Source: a virus. From it: a DNA stretch of 31,434 nt. Position 1 is the first letter of the stretch; every line of letters starts with the position of its first letter. The notes under the pieces are model-generated. The model was not told the DNA's origin. It did not search any database and saw nothing but the letters and a program-made list of their open reading frames with translations. Shown in pieces: positions 1 to 5,228 of this stretch. A program made the position numbers and the translations under genes. The stretch covers positions 1-31,434 of the IMG/VR virus record IMGVR_UViG_3300037245_004848. One strand, written 5' to 3'.

Positions 1-330
1 ATGGATAGAAATGATTGGCTTGACATAGAACCGTTTTCTATAGATACAGACAAAAAAGATTGGTTTAACGCAGATTTAACTGATGAACAATTGAAGGGCC
101 TTAAAAAGATTGAAAAGGTAAATGCTATAATAAATAGGATTTATTATGCAGTACTTAAGAAAACTGAAGAATACAGGAATGAAGACAGGAATGAAGACAG
201 GAGGTTTGATGAAAAATGTAATCAACGTGAATTTAGGGGATTATCAGAAAAAATTAAACGCGTAGAAAGACAATCAATATGCCTTACGATTGCTTTTGTT
301 ATCTTAGCGATAAGTACATTCTTTCATTAA
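1..330 (+). CDS. Small protein with C-terminal membrane segment
   Basis: 109 residues, function not recognised. The N-terminal 85 residues are highly charged and include a short duplicated stretch (RNED twice) encoded by a perfect 12-bp tandem repeat at 175-198. The last 18 or so residues are hydrophobic and could anchor the protein in a membrane, leaving almost nothing outside. The ATG is the first base of the window, so the ribosome binding site and any longer N-terminus cannot be seen. It is followed after 10 bases by another small membrane protein gene, and all genes up to 3994 read the same way, so it is probably the first visible gene of a long operon. Confidence 0.6.
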   Translation: MDRNDWLDIEPFSIDTDKKDWFNADLTDEQLKGLKKIEKVNAIINRIYYAVLKKTEEYRNEDRNEDRRFDEKCNQREFRGLSEKIKRVERQSICLTIAFVILAISTFFH

Positions 331-340
331 AGGAGGAGTT

Positions 341-463
341 ATGAAAACAGATGAGATGGATGATTATTTAATAAATAAAATAGCGAATAAAACAGCAAAC
401 CGTATTTTCGCTTTAGCCGCTATTATTTATTGTTGTTATTATTTTGGTAAATTGTTTTTTTAA
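341..463 (+). CDS. 40-residue membrane peptide
   Basis: A 40-residue open frame directly preceded by an excellent ribosome binding site (AGGAGGAG ending 2 bases before the ATG). The first 20 residues are polar (MKTDEMDDYLINK...), and residues 22-40 are hydrophobic and aromatic (FALAAIIYCCYYFGKLFF), giving a single C-terminal transmembrane segment. It fits exactly between its neighbours (10 bases after one gene, 14 before the next). Its plan, a charged N-terminus and a hydrophobic C-terminal end, matches the genes on both sides, which suggests related roles at the membrane. Function unknown. Confidence 0.6.
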   Translation: MKTDEMDDYLINKIANKTANRIFALAAIIYCCYYFGKLFF

Positions 464-489
464 ATAGGAGATAGGTTATGAGTAATGAA
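461..489 (+). repeat. 29-bp direct repeat over a translation start, copy 1
   Basis: The 29 bases from the stop codon of the upstream gene through the ribosome binding site to the fourth codon of the next gene are identical to 943-971. The core is TAAATAGGAGATAGGTTATG followed by codons for Met-Ser-Asn-Glu. Identity on both sides of the ATG suggests duplication of a whole translation start module. Confidence 0.85.
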
Positions 490-945
490 GAATGGGGTGA
501 TGATTTTGATAGATGTCCAAGTGAACTTGTTAAGCTGATTAAGGCAGATGTTAAGGCAGAAAAGCCAGTAACGGTAGGTAGCATGGCTGATTTTTTATCT
601 GAAGCAATATGGGCAAAAATAGATGCTAAATTAACAGAAAGAGAAGGAAAAGAAAAAGCTGAGAAAGAAAAGGAGGACAAATTCCGCAGATGGATTAAGG
701 AAGGTTTAAACGCTCCACCCATACGTATTGTCCCTAATATAAATAAAACCATTAAAAGACTGCAAAAAGGAAGTGAACTGTCGAATTCAGAGATTACTGA
801 TTCCATATCAGAGATTACTAATTCCATACGTAATATTACTTATAAATTTAAAATCATGAAAAGAACAATAAATTTTATATTATGTTGGATAGTTATTTAT
901 TCAGTTATTGAGCTTTGTATAGCTTCAATTGCACTTTTTAATTAA
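478..945 (+). CDS. Charged protein with C-terminal membrane anchor
   Basis: 155 residues, function not recognised. Residues 50-72 are a dense Lys/Glu stretch likely to be helical. Around residues 104-118 a short repeat (SEIT-S-I) is encoded by a 21-bp tandem duplication at 787-807 and 808-828 with one mismatch. Residues about 128-153 are a hydrophobic segment (FILCWIVIYSVIELCIASIALF), so the protein is probably tail-anchored with its soluble part in the cytoplasm. The ribosome binding site is AGGAGATAGG just before the ATG. The 29 bases spanning stop, binding site and first codons recur exactly in front of the next gene. Confidence 0.65.
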   Translation: MSNEEWGDDFDRCPSELVKLIKADVKAEKPVTVGSMADFLSEAIWAKIDAKLTEREGKEKAEKEKEDKFRRWIKEGLNAPPIRIVPNINKTIKRLQKGSELSNSEITDSISEITNSIRNITYKFKIMKRTINFILCWIVIYSVIELCIASIALFN

Positions 946-971
946 ATAGGAGATAGGTTATGAGTAATGAA
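943..971 (+). repeat. 29-bp direct repeat over a translation start, copy 2
   Basis: Second exact copy of the stop, binding site and start module at 461-489, here in front of the RecT-family gene. Together the copies flank the gene at 478-945, so recombination between them would delete that gene cleanly and leave a functional start. Confidence 0.85.
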
Positions 972-1796
972 ATACAACTACAATCAGAAGGAATCAGCGG
1001 ATCTATTGTTCAGTTCGGTAACGGATTTGGGACTATGAGTGAAGCTCAGAAATTCGCAGAAATTGTATGCAAAACAGAATTTGTTCCAAAAACAATGCAA
1101 GGTAAACCATTTGATGTTCTTATAGCAATGGAAATGGGGGCTGAAATAGGATTAAAGCCTATGCAATCAATACAGAACATTTCCGTTATAAATGGTAGAC
1201 CTTCTGTTTGGGGGGACGCAGCATTAGCTTTAGTTAAAAGTCATAAAGATTATGAATACTGTAAAGAATATCTTACAAATGATAATAGTTGCGCAATATG
1301 CGAAATAAAAAGAAGGAATGAACCTGTAGTAACAGCATCATTTTCGATAAAAGATGCTGAAGTTGCTGGTCTAATATCTAGCGCAACCTCGCCGCACTCT
1401 CCATGGCGTAAATATCAAAAGAGAATGCTACAGATGAGAGCCAGAGGTTTTGCGTTAAGAGACTCATTCCCAGACGCTTTAAAGGGGTTAATTACAGCAG
1501 AAGAAGCTCAAGATTGTAATGTGATACAAAATCAAGAAACTAAACAATATAAAAATGTGACCCCCGTAGAAAATGAAATTATTACTAATGGAGATGTGGC
1601 AGAAGAAGTGCCTGAAGAAGCGCCCGAGGAAGAAATGATAAGAAAGGAGAATGTTTTATTACTTTTAGACAAAATGTTAGTAGATAACAAATTTACTGAA
1701 AATGAAGTAAGGAAATGGACTAGAAAAGGCGGAGTAAATAATTTATCTGAATTAAAACTCGAGACACTTGAAGCTATTCATAATAAATATAAATGA
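960..1796 (+). CDS. RecT-family single-strand annealing recombinase
   Basis: 278 residues. Residues about 26-185 match the RecT-type phage proteins common in proteobacterial prophages: an N-terminal helix with MSEAQKFAEIV, the stretch GLKPMQSIQNISVINGRP followed by WGDAALALV, and the run KRMLQMRARGFALRDSFPDAL followed by LKGLITAEEAQD. These proteins pair complementary single strands during phage recombination and replication. The C-terminal 90 residues are acidic, then helical, and are not recognised. No partner exonuclease is visible, though the RusA-like resolvase and an SSB-like candidate lie in the window. The start uses the strong duplicated binding site at 943-971. Family assignment is by remembered motifs, without an alignment. 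Confidence 0.85.
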   Translation: MSNEIQLQSEGISGSIVQFGNGFGTMSEAQKFAEIVCKTEFVPKTMQGKPFDVLIAMEMGAEIGLKPMQSIQNISVINGRPSVWGDAALALVKSHKDYEYCKEYLTNDNSCAICEIKRRNEPVVTASFSIKDAEVAGLISSATSPHSPWRKYQKRMLQMRARGFALRDSFPDALKGLITAEEAQDCNVIQNQETKQYKNVTPVENEIITNGDVAEEVPEEAPEEEMIRKENVLLLLDKMLVDNKFTENEVRKWTRKGGVNNLSELKLETLEAIHNKYK

Positions 1797-1799
1797 TAT

Positions 1800-2066
1800 A
1801 TGCTTGATAAACAATTATTAAAACCACTTAAAAGTTTATTAAATAAACATTATAGGTGGCTAAAATCAAATGCAACAAAAGGAGAAAGACTGGACTTAAG
1901 TGATCTTGATTTACGATCATGTAAATTTTCCGGATCAAATCTTACGGGGTCTACAATAACATTAGAACAATTAGAAAGTATGTTTTTATTGGTTGACGAA
2001 ACACTAACTACAATGCGGGTGGGGTTAAATGTTCATAAAATAGAAATAGAAGAGGGGGAAATATGA
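1800..2066 (+). CDS. Short pentapeptide-repeat protein
   Basis: 88 residues. It carries the header shared by the proteins at 2063, 2529 and 3611: a helix with spaced Leu residues, then HxxWLxS...GERLDL. Only about three pentapeptide units follow (LSDLD, LRSCK, FSGSN, LTGST), before a tail (ITLEQLESM) that matches the tails of its paralogues (ITRSQLNEM, IKRSQLDTM). Pentapeptide repeats form a right-handed square beta-helix; this one would make barely one coil. The ATG follows the recT stop by 3 bases with no clear binding site, so translation is probably coupled. Its last codons overlap the next start (ATGA). Role unknown. Confidence 0.7.
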   Translation: MLDKQLLKPLKSLLNKHYRWLKSNATKGERLDLSDLDLRSCKFSGSNLTGSTITLEQLESMFLLVDETLTTMRVGLNVHKIEIEEGEI

Positions 2067-2371
2067 ACGAAGAACAGTTAGATAAAACACTTAGGGATCT
2101 ATTAGAAGATCATAAGAAATGGAATGACAGCTACATTAGAGATGGAGAACAATTAGATTTAACTGAGGCTAATTTAAATGTAGCCAATCTAAGTAATTCT
2201 GATTTGATCGAAGCTTGTTTAAGTTATTCTAATTTAACTGGAGCTTATTTAAGAGAAACTAATTTAACTAAAGCTGATTTAAGTTATTCTAATTTAAGTG
2301 GGGCTTATTTAACTGGAGTTAAAATCACAAGGTCTCAGCTAAATGAAATGATTATAGAGGAAGATTTATAA
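2063..2371 (+). CDS. Pentapeptide-repeat protein
   Basis: 102 residues. Header MNEEQLDKTLRDLLEDHKKW and the ERLDL-like junction (EQLDL) are followed by about eleven A(D/N)LxX units from residue 34 to 90, such as ANLNV, ANLSN, SDLIE and ADLSY, then the conserved tail ITRSQLNEMIIEEDL. The repeats predict roughly three coils of a beta-helix whose surface can mimic DNA; in Qnr/MfpA relatives this protects or inhibits gyrase, but that role is not shown here. Bases 2221-2252 and 2281-2312 are nearly identical, a 60-bp internal duplication. The binding site AGAGGGGGAA lies in the upstream gene. The stop overlaps the next start (TAATG). Confidence 0.8.
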   Translation: MNEEQLDKTLRDLLEDHKKWNDSYIRDGEQLDLTEANLNVANLSNSDLIEACLSYSNLTGAYLRETNLTKADLSYSNLSGAYLTGVKITRSQLNEMIIEEDL

Positions 2372-2532
2372 TGTTAGTTATTTTCGTGTTATTTTTGTGC
2401 TTTCTATTGGCATTTTTGATCCTGTCTTGTGCTCCGCTGATTTCAGAGTTGTTGCTTTCGATACTTTTAATTTCGACAGTGCTTGTTTACATTTGGTCGA
2501 TTTACTTGTTACTAAATAAGGAAAACTTATGA
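2371..2532 (+). CDS. 53-residue two-segment membrane protein inside the pentapeptide operon
   Basis: A 53-residue, almost wholly hydrophobic open frame that exactly bridges two pentapeptide genes. Its ATG shares a base with the upstream stop (TAATG) and its stop overlaps the downstream start (ATGA). Residues 2-20 (LVIFVLFLCFLLAFLILSC) and 26-48 (LLLSILLISTVLVYIWSIYLLL) are two transmembrane segments separated by a short loop APLISE. A binding site AGAGGAAG precedes it. The perfect fit of both overlaps makes this a real gene. Function unknown; holin-like or membrane-partner roles are only guesses. Confidence 0.7.
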   Translation: MLVIFVLFLCFLLAFLILSCAPLISELLLSILLISTVLVYIWSIYLLLNKENL

Positions 2533-2837
2533 ACGAAGAACAGCTATACAAGACCTTAAGAGAAGTTTTAGATAATCATAAGGAATGGGCTAATAGCGGA
2601 GGGCATAGTGGTGAACGGCTAGATCTAATCGATGCTTATTTACAAAAAGCTAATTTAAGCGGGGCAGATTTGAGTGGAGCTATTTTACACAACGCTGATT
2701 TAAGCGATGCTTATTTATATGGTGCTGATTTAAGTGATGCTGATCTACAAGACGCTGATTTACGGGGTGCTGATTTAACTGACACAGAATTACGTAGAGT
2801 TGATTTACGTGTCGCTCATATAGAAAGAGGGGATTGA
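2529..2837 (+). CDS. Pentapeptide-repeat protein, most regular of the set
   Basis: 102 residues. After the header (MNEEQLYKTLREVLDNHKEW...GERLDL) come about thirteen textbook units: ANLSG, ADLSG, AILHN, ADLSD, AYLYG, ADLSD, ADLQD, ADLRG, ADLTD and so on, with Ala at i-2, Leu at the centre and small or polar residues between. This predicts a regular right-handed beta-helix of about three coils. Unlike its paralogues it lacks the (R)SQLxxMI tail and ends in ERGD. The start overlaps the upstream membrane protein stop by four bases. It is followed 4 bases later by a further header-bearing gene. Confidence 0.8.
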   Translation: MNEEQLYKTLREVLDNHKEWANSGGHSGERLDLIDAYLQKANLSGADLSGAILHNADLSDAYLYGADLSDADLQDADLRGADLTDTELRRVDLRVAHIERGD

Positions 2838-2841
2838 TACT

Positions 2842-3060
2842 ATGAATGAAGAACAGCCAAGCAAGAACGTAGAAGAGCTTCTGGGTAAGGCGACACCAGA
2901 ACAAATACAACAACATGCCGAATGGCTTGAAAGCGGAGGAAAGCTCGGAAAACCGATGTATTTAATCAGAACTGATTTAGGCAATATTCCTCATAAGCAT
3001 TTTAGAAACCCAGATTCAAATTGGGATTATTTTTTTGGATCTGATTTTAATTTATGCTGA
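2842..3060 (+). CDS. Header-only relative of the pentapeptide proteins
   Basis: 72 residues. It starts MNEEQPSKNVEELL and has HAEWLESGG, clearly related to the header of its neighbours (MNEEQL...HxxW), but the following residues (YLIRTDLGNIPHKHF...) hold no pentapeptide units. The C-terminus is rich in aromatics (WDYFFGSDFNLC). It looks like a paralogue that lost or replaced its repeat domain. It has a good binding site (AGAGGGGA) 9 bases before the ATG, so it is probably still translated. Function unknown. Confidence 0.6.
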   Translation: MNEEQPSKNVEELLGKATPEQIQQHAEWLESGGKLGKPMYLIRTDLGNIPHKHFRNPDSNWDYFFGSDFNLC

Positions 3061-3088
3061 GACACTATAAAAATAGGAAAAAATATAG

Positions 3089-3412
3089 ATGAAGAAAAAT
3101 GAAACAATTATAGATTTAAGCGGACAAGATCTGAGTAAATCAAATTTAGAAGGCTGCAATTTAAGCGAGGCTAATCTAAAAGATTCAGTAATTAGTACAA
3201 ATCAAGTAATGGAGTTTGATTATATAACTTCTGACTCAAAATTGAATAATGAAGTTGGCTGTATGCTGTTTTCTGTAATTGGATTTCGAAAATGCAGCGA
3301 TGAGATTGAATTAGTTTTTACAGCCAATTCAGAAGTTCCGAAAAAGGCTCTTATTGGCATGATTGATAAACTAAGAAAACAAATCGTAAAGGCTATTAAA
3401 GCGGAGAAATAA
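3089..3412 (+). CDS. Short pentapeptide segment fused to an unknown domain
   Basis: 107 residues. It lacks the MNEEQ header but has about four pentapeptide units at residues 9-32 (LSGQD, LSKSN, LEGCN, LSEAN, LKDSV). Residues 34-42 (ISTNQVMEF) resemble the tail of the other proteins. From residue 55 an unrelated alpha/beta-looking region follows (VGCMLFSVIGFRKCSDEIELVF...) and ends in a Lys-rich helix (LRKQIVKAIKAEK). The binding site is weak (AGGA, 10 bases before the ATG). Function unknown. Confidence 0.6.
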   Translation: MKKNETIIDLSGQDLSKSNLEGCNLSEANLKDSVISTNQVMEFDYITSDSKLNNEVGCMLFSVIGFRKCSDEIELVFTANSEVPKKALIGMIDKLRKQIVKAIKAEK

Positions 3413-3413
3413 A

Positions 3414-3614
3414 ATGACGTATATAAAAACAGTCGTAATACCCACAAAAACAGTCGTAACGCCAAGCAAAGGTATTACATCAGCTGAACATTACAGAAGA
3501 AAATCAAAAAAATATGAAGTAACCGAAAAAAAAATAATGGAAACAATGGAGAAAATGGGCATTGATATTAATGATAGTAGATTTAATAAAAATAAAAAGG
3601 AGGATGTGGAATGA
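3414..3614 (+). CDS. Small basic protein in the pentapeptide operon
   Basis: 66 residues, not recognised. The N-terminus holds two near copies of a short motif (KTVVIPT and KTVVTPS), encoded by 14-bp direct repeats at 3425-3438 and 3446-3459. The rest is Lys/Glu-rich and probably helical (YRRKSKKYEVTEKKIMETMEKMG). It starts 2 bases after the upstream stop with GGAG nearby, and its stop overlaps the next start (ATGA), so it is part of the same operon. Confidence 0.6.
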   Translation: MTYIKTVVIPTKTVVTPSKGITSAEHYRRKSKKYEVTEKKIMETMEKMGIDINDSRFNKNKKEDVE

Positions 3615-3994
3615 AAGAAGAACAGTTGGATAAGACTCTAAGAGAGTTGTTAAAACAACATAAAGAATGGGTTGAAAGCGAAGGAACAGAAGGTGAACGA
3701 ATCGATTTAAATGATGCTGATTTACGTAGAGCTACTTTAATTAGCGCTGATCTACGAGAAGCAAATTTATTTCAAGCTTATTTAATTAACGCTGCTTTAA
3801 CTTTTGCTTTTTTAAATGAAGCTAATTTAAGAAACTCTAATTTAACTGACGCTAATTTAATAAAAGTTGATTTAACTAGAGCTAATTTAAAGGAAGCTAA
3901 GATCAAAAGATCTCAGCTAGATACTATGATAATTGAAGAGGATACAACCACCGAGGATAACTCGGATGTTCAACTTAAGGAGTTACTGAAATGA
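3611..3994 (+). CDS. Pentapeptide-repeat protein, last gene of the operon
   Basis: 127 residues, the longest of the set. Header MKEEQLDKTLRELLKQHKEW...GERIDL, then about thirteen units from residue 37 to 102 (ADLRR, ATLIS, ADLRE, ANLFQ, AYLIN, AALTF, AFLNE, ANLRN, SNLTD, ANLIK, VDLTR, ANLKE), then the shared tail IKRSQLDTMIIEED and an acidic extension. A strong GGAGG lies upstream and the start overlaps the previous stop by four bases. The units differ in detail from those of its neighbours, so the copies have diverged beyond simple recent duplication. A DNA-mimic role is possible from the fold only. Confidence 0.8.
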   Translation: MKEEQLDKTLRELLKQHKEWVESEGTEGERIDLNDADLRRATLISADLREANLFQAYLINAALTFAFLNEANLRNSNLTDANLIKVDLTRANLKEAKIKRSQLDTMIIEEDTTTEDNSDVQLKELLK

Positions 3995-4012
3995 CAAGAG
4001 AATAAAAGAATG

Positions 4013-4098
4013 TGTTGCTCGTGGGTCTATTGTTAATCTGTGGTTTGGGACACGATGGAATAGGTTAAATCAAAGCGAATTGATTTCCACGAGCAACA
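4013..4098. other. 12-bp inverted repeat with nested hairpin between convergent operons
   Basis: TGTTGCTCGTGG (4013-4024) is perfectly complemented by CCACGAGCAACA (4087-4098) across 62 bases. Directly inside the right arm sits a second perfect hairpin, AAATCAA (4067-4073) and TTGATTT (4080-4086), with a 6-base loop, so the two stems stack. The element fills the gap between the pentapeptide operon and the HU/IHF gene, which converge here. No run of T follows either arm, so it is not a classic intrinsic terminator. A structured RNA, a bidirectional terminator or a recombination site remain possible. Confidence 0.6.
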
Positions 4099-4101
4099 AT
4101 A

Positions 4102-4383
4102 CTATTTTATGTCTTCCTTTATTTTATTGCAAACTTTAAATTTCACACGCTTGTGCGCTGGTATTATTACCTTTTCGCCCGTTTTGAAATTTCTTCCTTC
4201 CTTTTCAAGTCTATCAAGAATATAAAACGTTCCAAAGCCTTTTAATTTAACGTCTTCTCCAAGACCAATTGATTCGTGTATTGTATCTAAAAATGCACTG
4301 ACATAATCAGCAACTTTTTTTTTGCTGATGCCAGATAACATAAGTTTGTCCATAACTGATGAAACTAACTCTTTCCTGTTCAT
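4102..4383 (-). CDS. HU/IHF-family DNA-bending protein
   Basis: 93 residues, the usual length. It has the N-terminal helices (RKELVSSVMDKL...ISKKKVADYVSAFLDTI), the beta-sheet motif VKLKGFGTFYI at 46-55, and the arm sequence GRNFKTGEKVIIPAHKRVKFK at 63-83. These proteins form dimers that bend DNA for recombination, packaging or promoter control. At residue 66 the arm-tip proline that normally intercalates between base pairs (GRNPxTG) is phenylalanine. The gene follows the serine recombinase in the same direction after 86 bases that hold their own promoter-like and palindromic sequences. The binding site GAGAGGTG precedes the ATG. Confidence 0.92.
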   Translation of the reverse strand: MNRKELVSSVMDKLMLSGISKKKVADYVSAFLDTIHESIGLGEDVKLKGFGTFYILDRLEKEGRNFKTGEKVIIPAHKRVKFKVCNKIKEDIK

Positions 4384-4423
4384 GACACACCTCTCTATAA
4401 CAATATGTTATTTTGTAACTTAT

Positions 4424-4451
4424 ATTTTACTACGTTTTACTTAAACGTAAA
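4424..4451 (-). promoter_or_regulatory. Candidate promoter and operator of the HU/IHF-like gene
   Basis: On the minus strand TTTACG (4451-4446) and TAAAAT (4429-4424) are 16 bases apart and resemble -35 and -10 boxes. Between and over them lies a perfect palindrome, TACGTTT-5-AAACGTA (4431-4449). A second palindrome, TAACA-3-TGTTA (4398-4410), lies in the leader. This layout would let a dimeric regulator, perhaps the product itself, block transcription. Predicted from sequence only. Confidence 0.4.
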
Positions 4452-4469
4452 TTATATTCATATATTCCA

Positions 4470-5039
4470 TCAATTTGAGGGCAAAGACAAATATCTGTAA
4501 AAGGTTGTTTTAGATATTTTTAAACTATCGCATATCTCTCTAATTGAAACTTCCTTTGTATTATTCATTACTTTCGCCATCTTTACCTTTGGATTGTCTA
4601 TAGAAATTGCTGGTCTGCCCCCGTGTCTTCCTCTGGATCTTGCGGATAATAAACCAGCCCTTGTTCTTTCTTGTATTAATTTGCGCTCAAATTGAGCTAA
4701 TGAAGAGAAGATGTTGAATATCAATTCACCAGATGCAGTTGTTGTATCCATTACACCATCACATATTGAACGGAAATCGATATTCTTTGTGCGAAGATCT
4801 TCGATCAAAGACATTAAATGCGGCACTGAACGTCCAAGACGATCTAATCTCCATACAACTAGAGTATCTCCAGGAGATAAAAATTCTAAACATTTCTTTA
4901 ACTCAGGCCTGTCCGCTCTTGCGCCACAAGATTGCTCTGAAAATATATCATTACAGCCAGCTTTTACCAAAGCTTCTATTTGCAATGAGACATCTTGATC
5001 ACTTGTACTGATTCTTGCGTAGCCAACTAATTTCCCCAT
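4470..5039 (-). CDS. Serine recombinase (resolvase/invertase family)
   Basis: 189 residues, the size of Hin/Gin/Tn3-resolvase proteins. The catalytic serine is S11 in YARISTSDQ, and R9, R64, D66, R67 and R70 (VWRLDRLGRS) are in place. The E-helix region (TASGELIFNIFSSLAQFERKL then ERTRAGL) and the GRHGGRP linker at 137-143 precede a C-terminal helix-turn-helix (SIREICDSLKISKTTFYRYL). Such enzymes cut and rejoin DNA at short inverted-repeat sites to invert or resolve segments. The 189-base gap upstream is packed with palindromic repeats that could be its site and operator. Whether it acts on this phage genome cannot be told, since no matched pair of crossover sites is evident. Confidence 0.93.
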   Translation of the reverse strand: MGKLVGYARISTSDQDVSLQIEALVKAGCNDIFSEQSCGARADRPELKKCLEFLSPGDTLVVWRLDRLGRSVPHLMSLIEDLRTKNIDFRSICDGVMDTTTASGELIFNIFSSLAQFERKLIQERTRAGLLSARSRGRHGGRPAISIDNPKVKMAKVMNNTKEVSIREICDSLKISKTTFYRYLSLPSN

Positions 5040-5049
5040 AATTTACGAC

Positions 5050-5188
5050 TCCCATTAACTGATGAAAAACATGAGTTAATGGGATTATAATATATGGGGC
5101 GAGTTAATGGTACATAAAAGTGGGGTTTTTTTGTGTTTTTTTGGAATAATTCTAATGTACCGTTATACACCCGTTTAACGGTACATTA
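5050..5188. promoter_or_regulatory. Cluster of five related repeats upstream of the serine recombinase
   Basis: Five copies of a TTAAYGGKA motif occur in 139 bases. Two form an 11-bp inverted pair (TCCCATTAACT at 5050-5060 and AGTTAATGGGA at 5074-5084). One is single and direct (AGTTAATGGTACATAA, 5102-5117). Two form a 13-bp inverted pair (TAATGTACCGTTA at 5153-5165 and TAACGGTACATTA at 5176-5188). A perfect TATAAT box for the recombinase lies at 5084-5089 on the minus strand, touching the first pair, so a protein bound there would control the gene. Resolvase res sites have a comparable plan of several paired subsites beside the gene, but the binding protein here is unknown. Confidence 0.6.
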
Positions 5189-5228
5189 AATTATATTAAA
5201 TTCAGACAATATAATGTCCGCATTTTTA

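Noticed and set aside
423-827. Minus-strand open frame of 134 codons opposite the gene at 478
   Set aside because: It is a shadow of the plus-strand gene, has no binding site of its own and breaks the operon direction.
2680-2916. Minus-strand open frame with repeated LNQH-type residues
   Set aside because: The apparent repeats are the complement of the regular pentapeptide codons of the gene at 2529; no start signals.
1800-3994. Regular repeats suggesting a CRISPR array or satellite
   Set aside because: The periodicity is 15 bases and matches in-frame pentapeptide codons, with no spacers.
4013-4098. tRNA-like reading of the 12-bp paired element
   Set aside because: The arms pair as one continuous stem, and no anticodon arm, D arm or CCA-compatible acceptor layout can be drawn.
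5153-5188. 13-bp inverted repeat as an intrinsic terminator for the gene at 5229
   Set aside because: In the leftward transcript it is followed by A-rich, not T-rich, sequence, and the motif recurs in the same gap.
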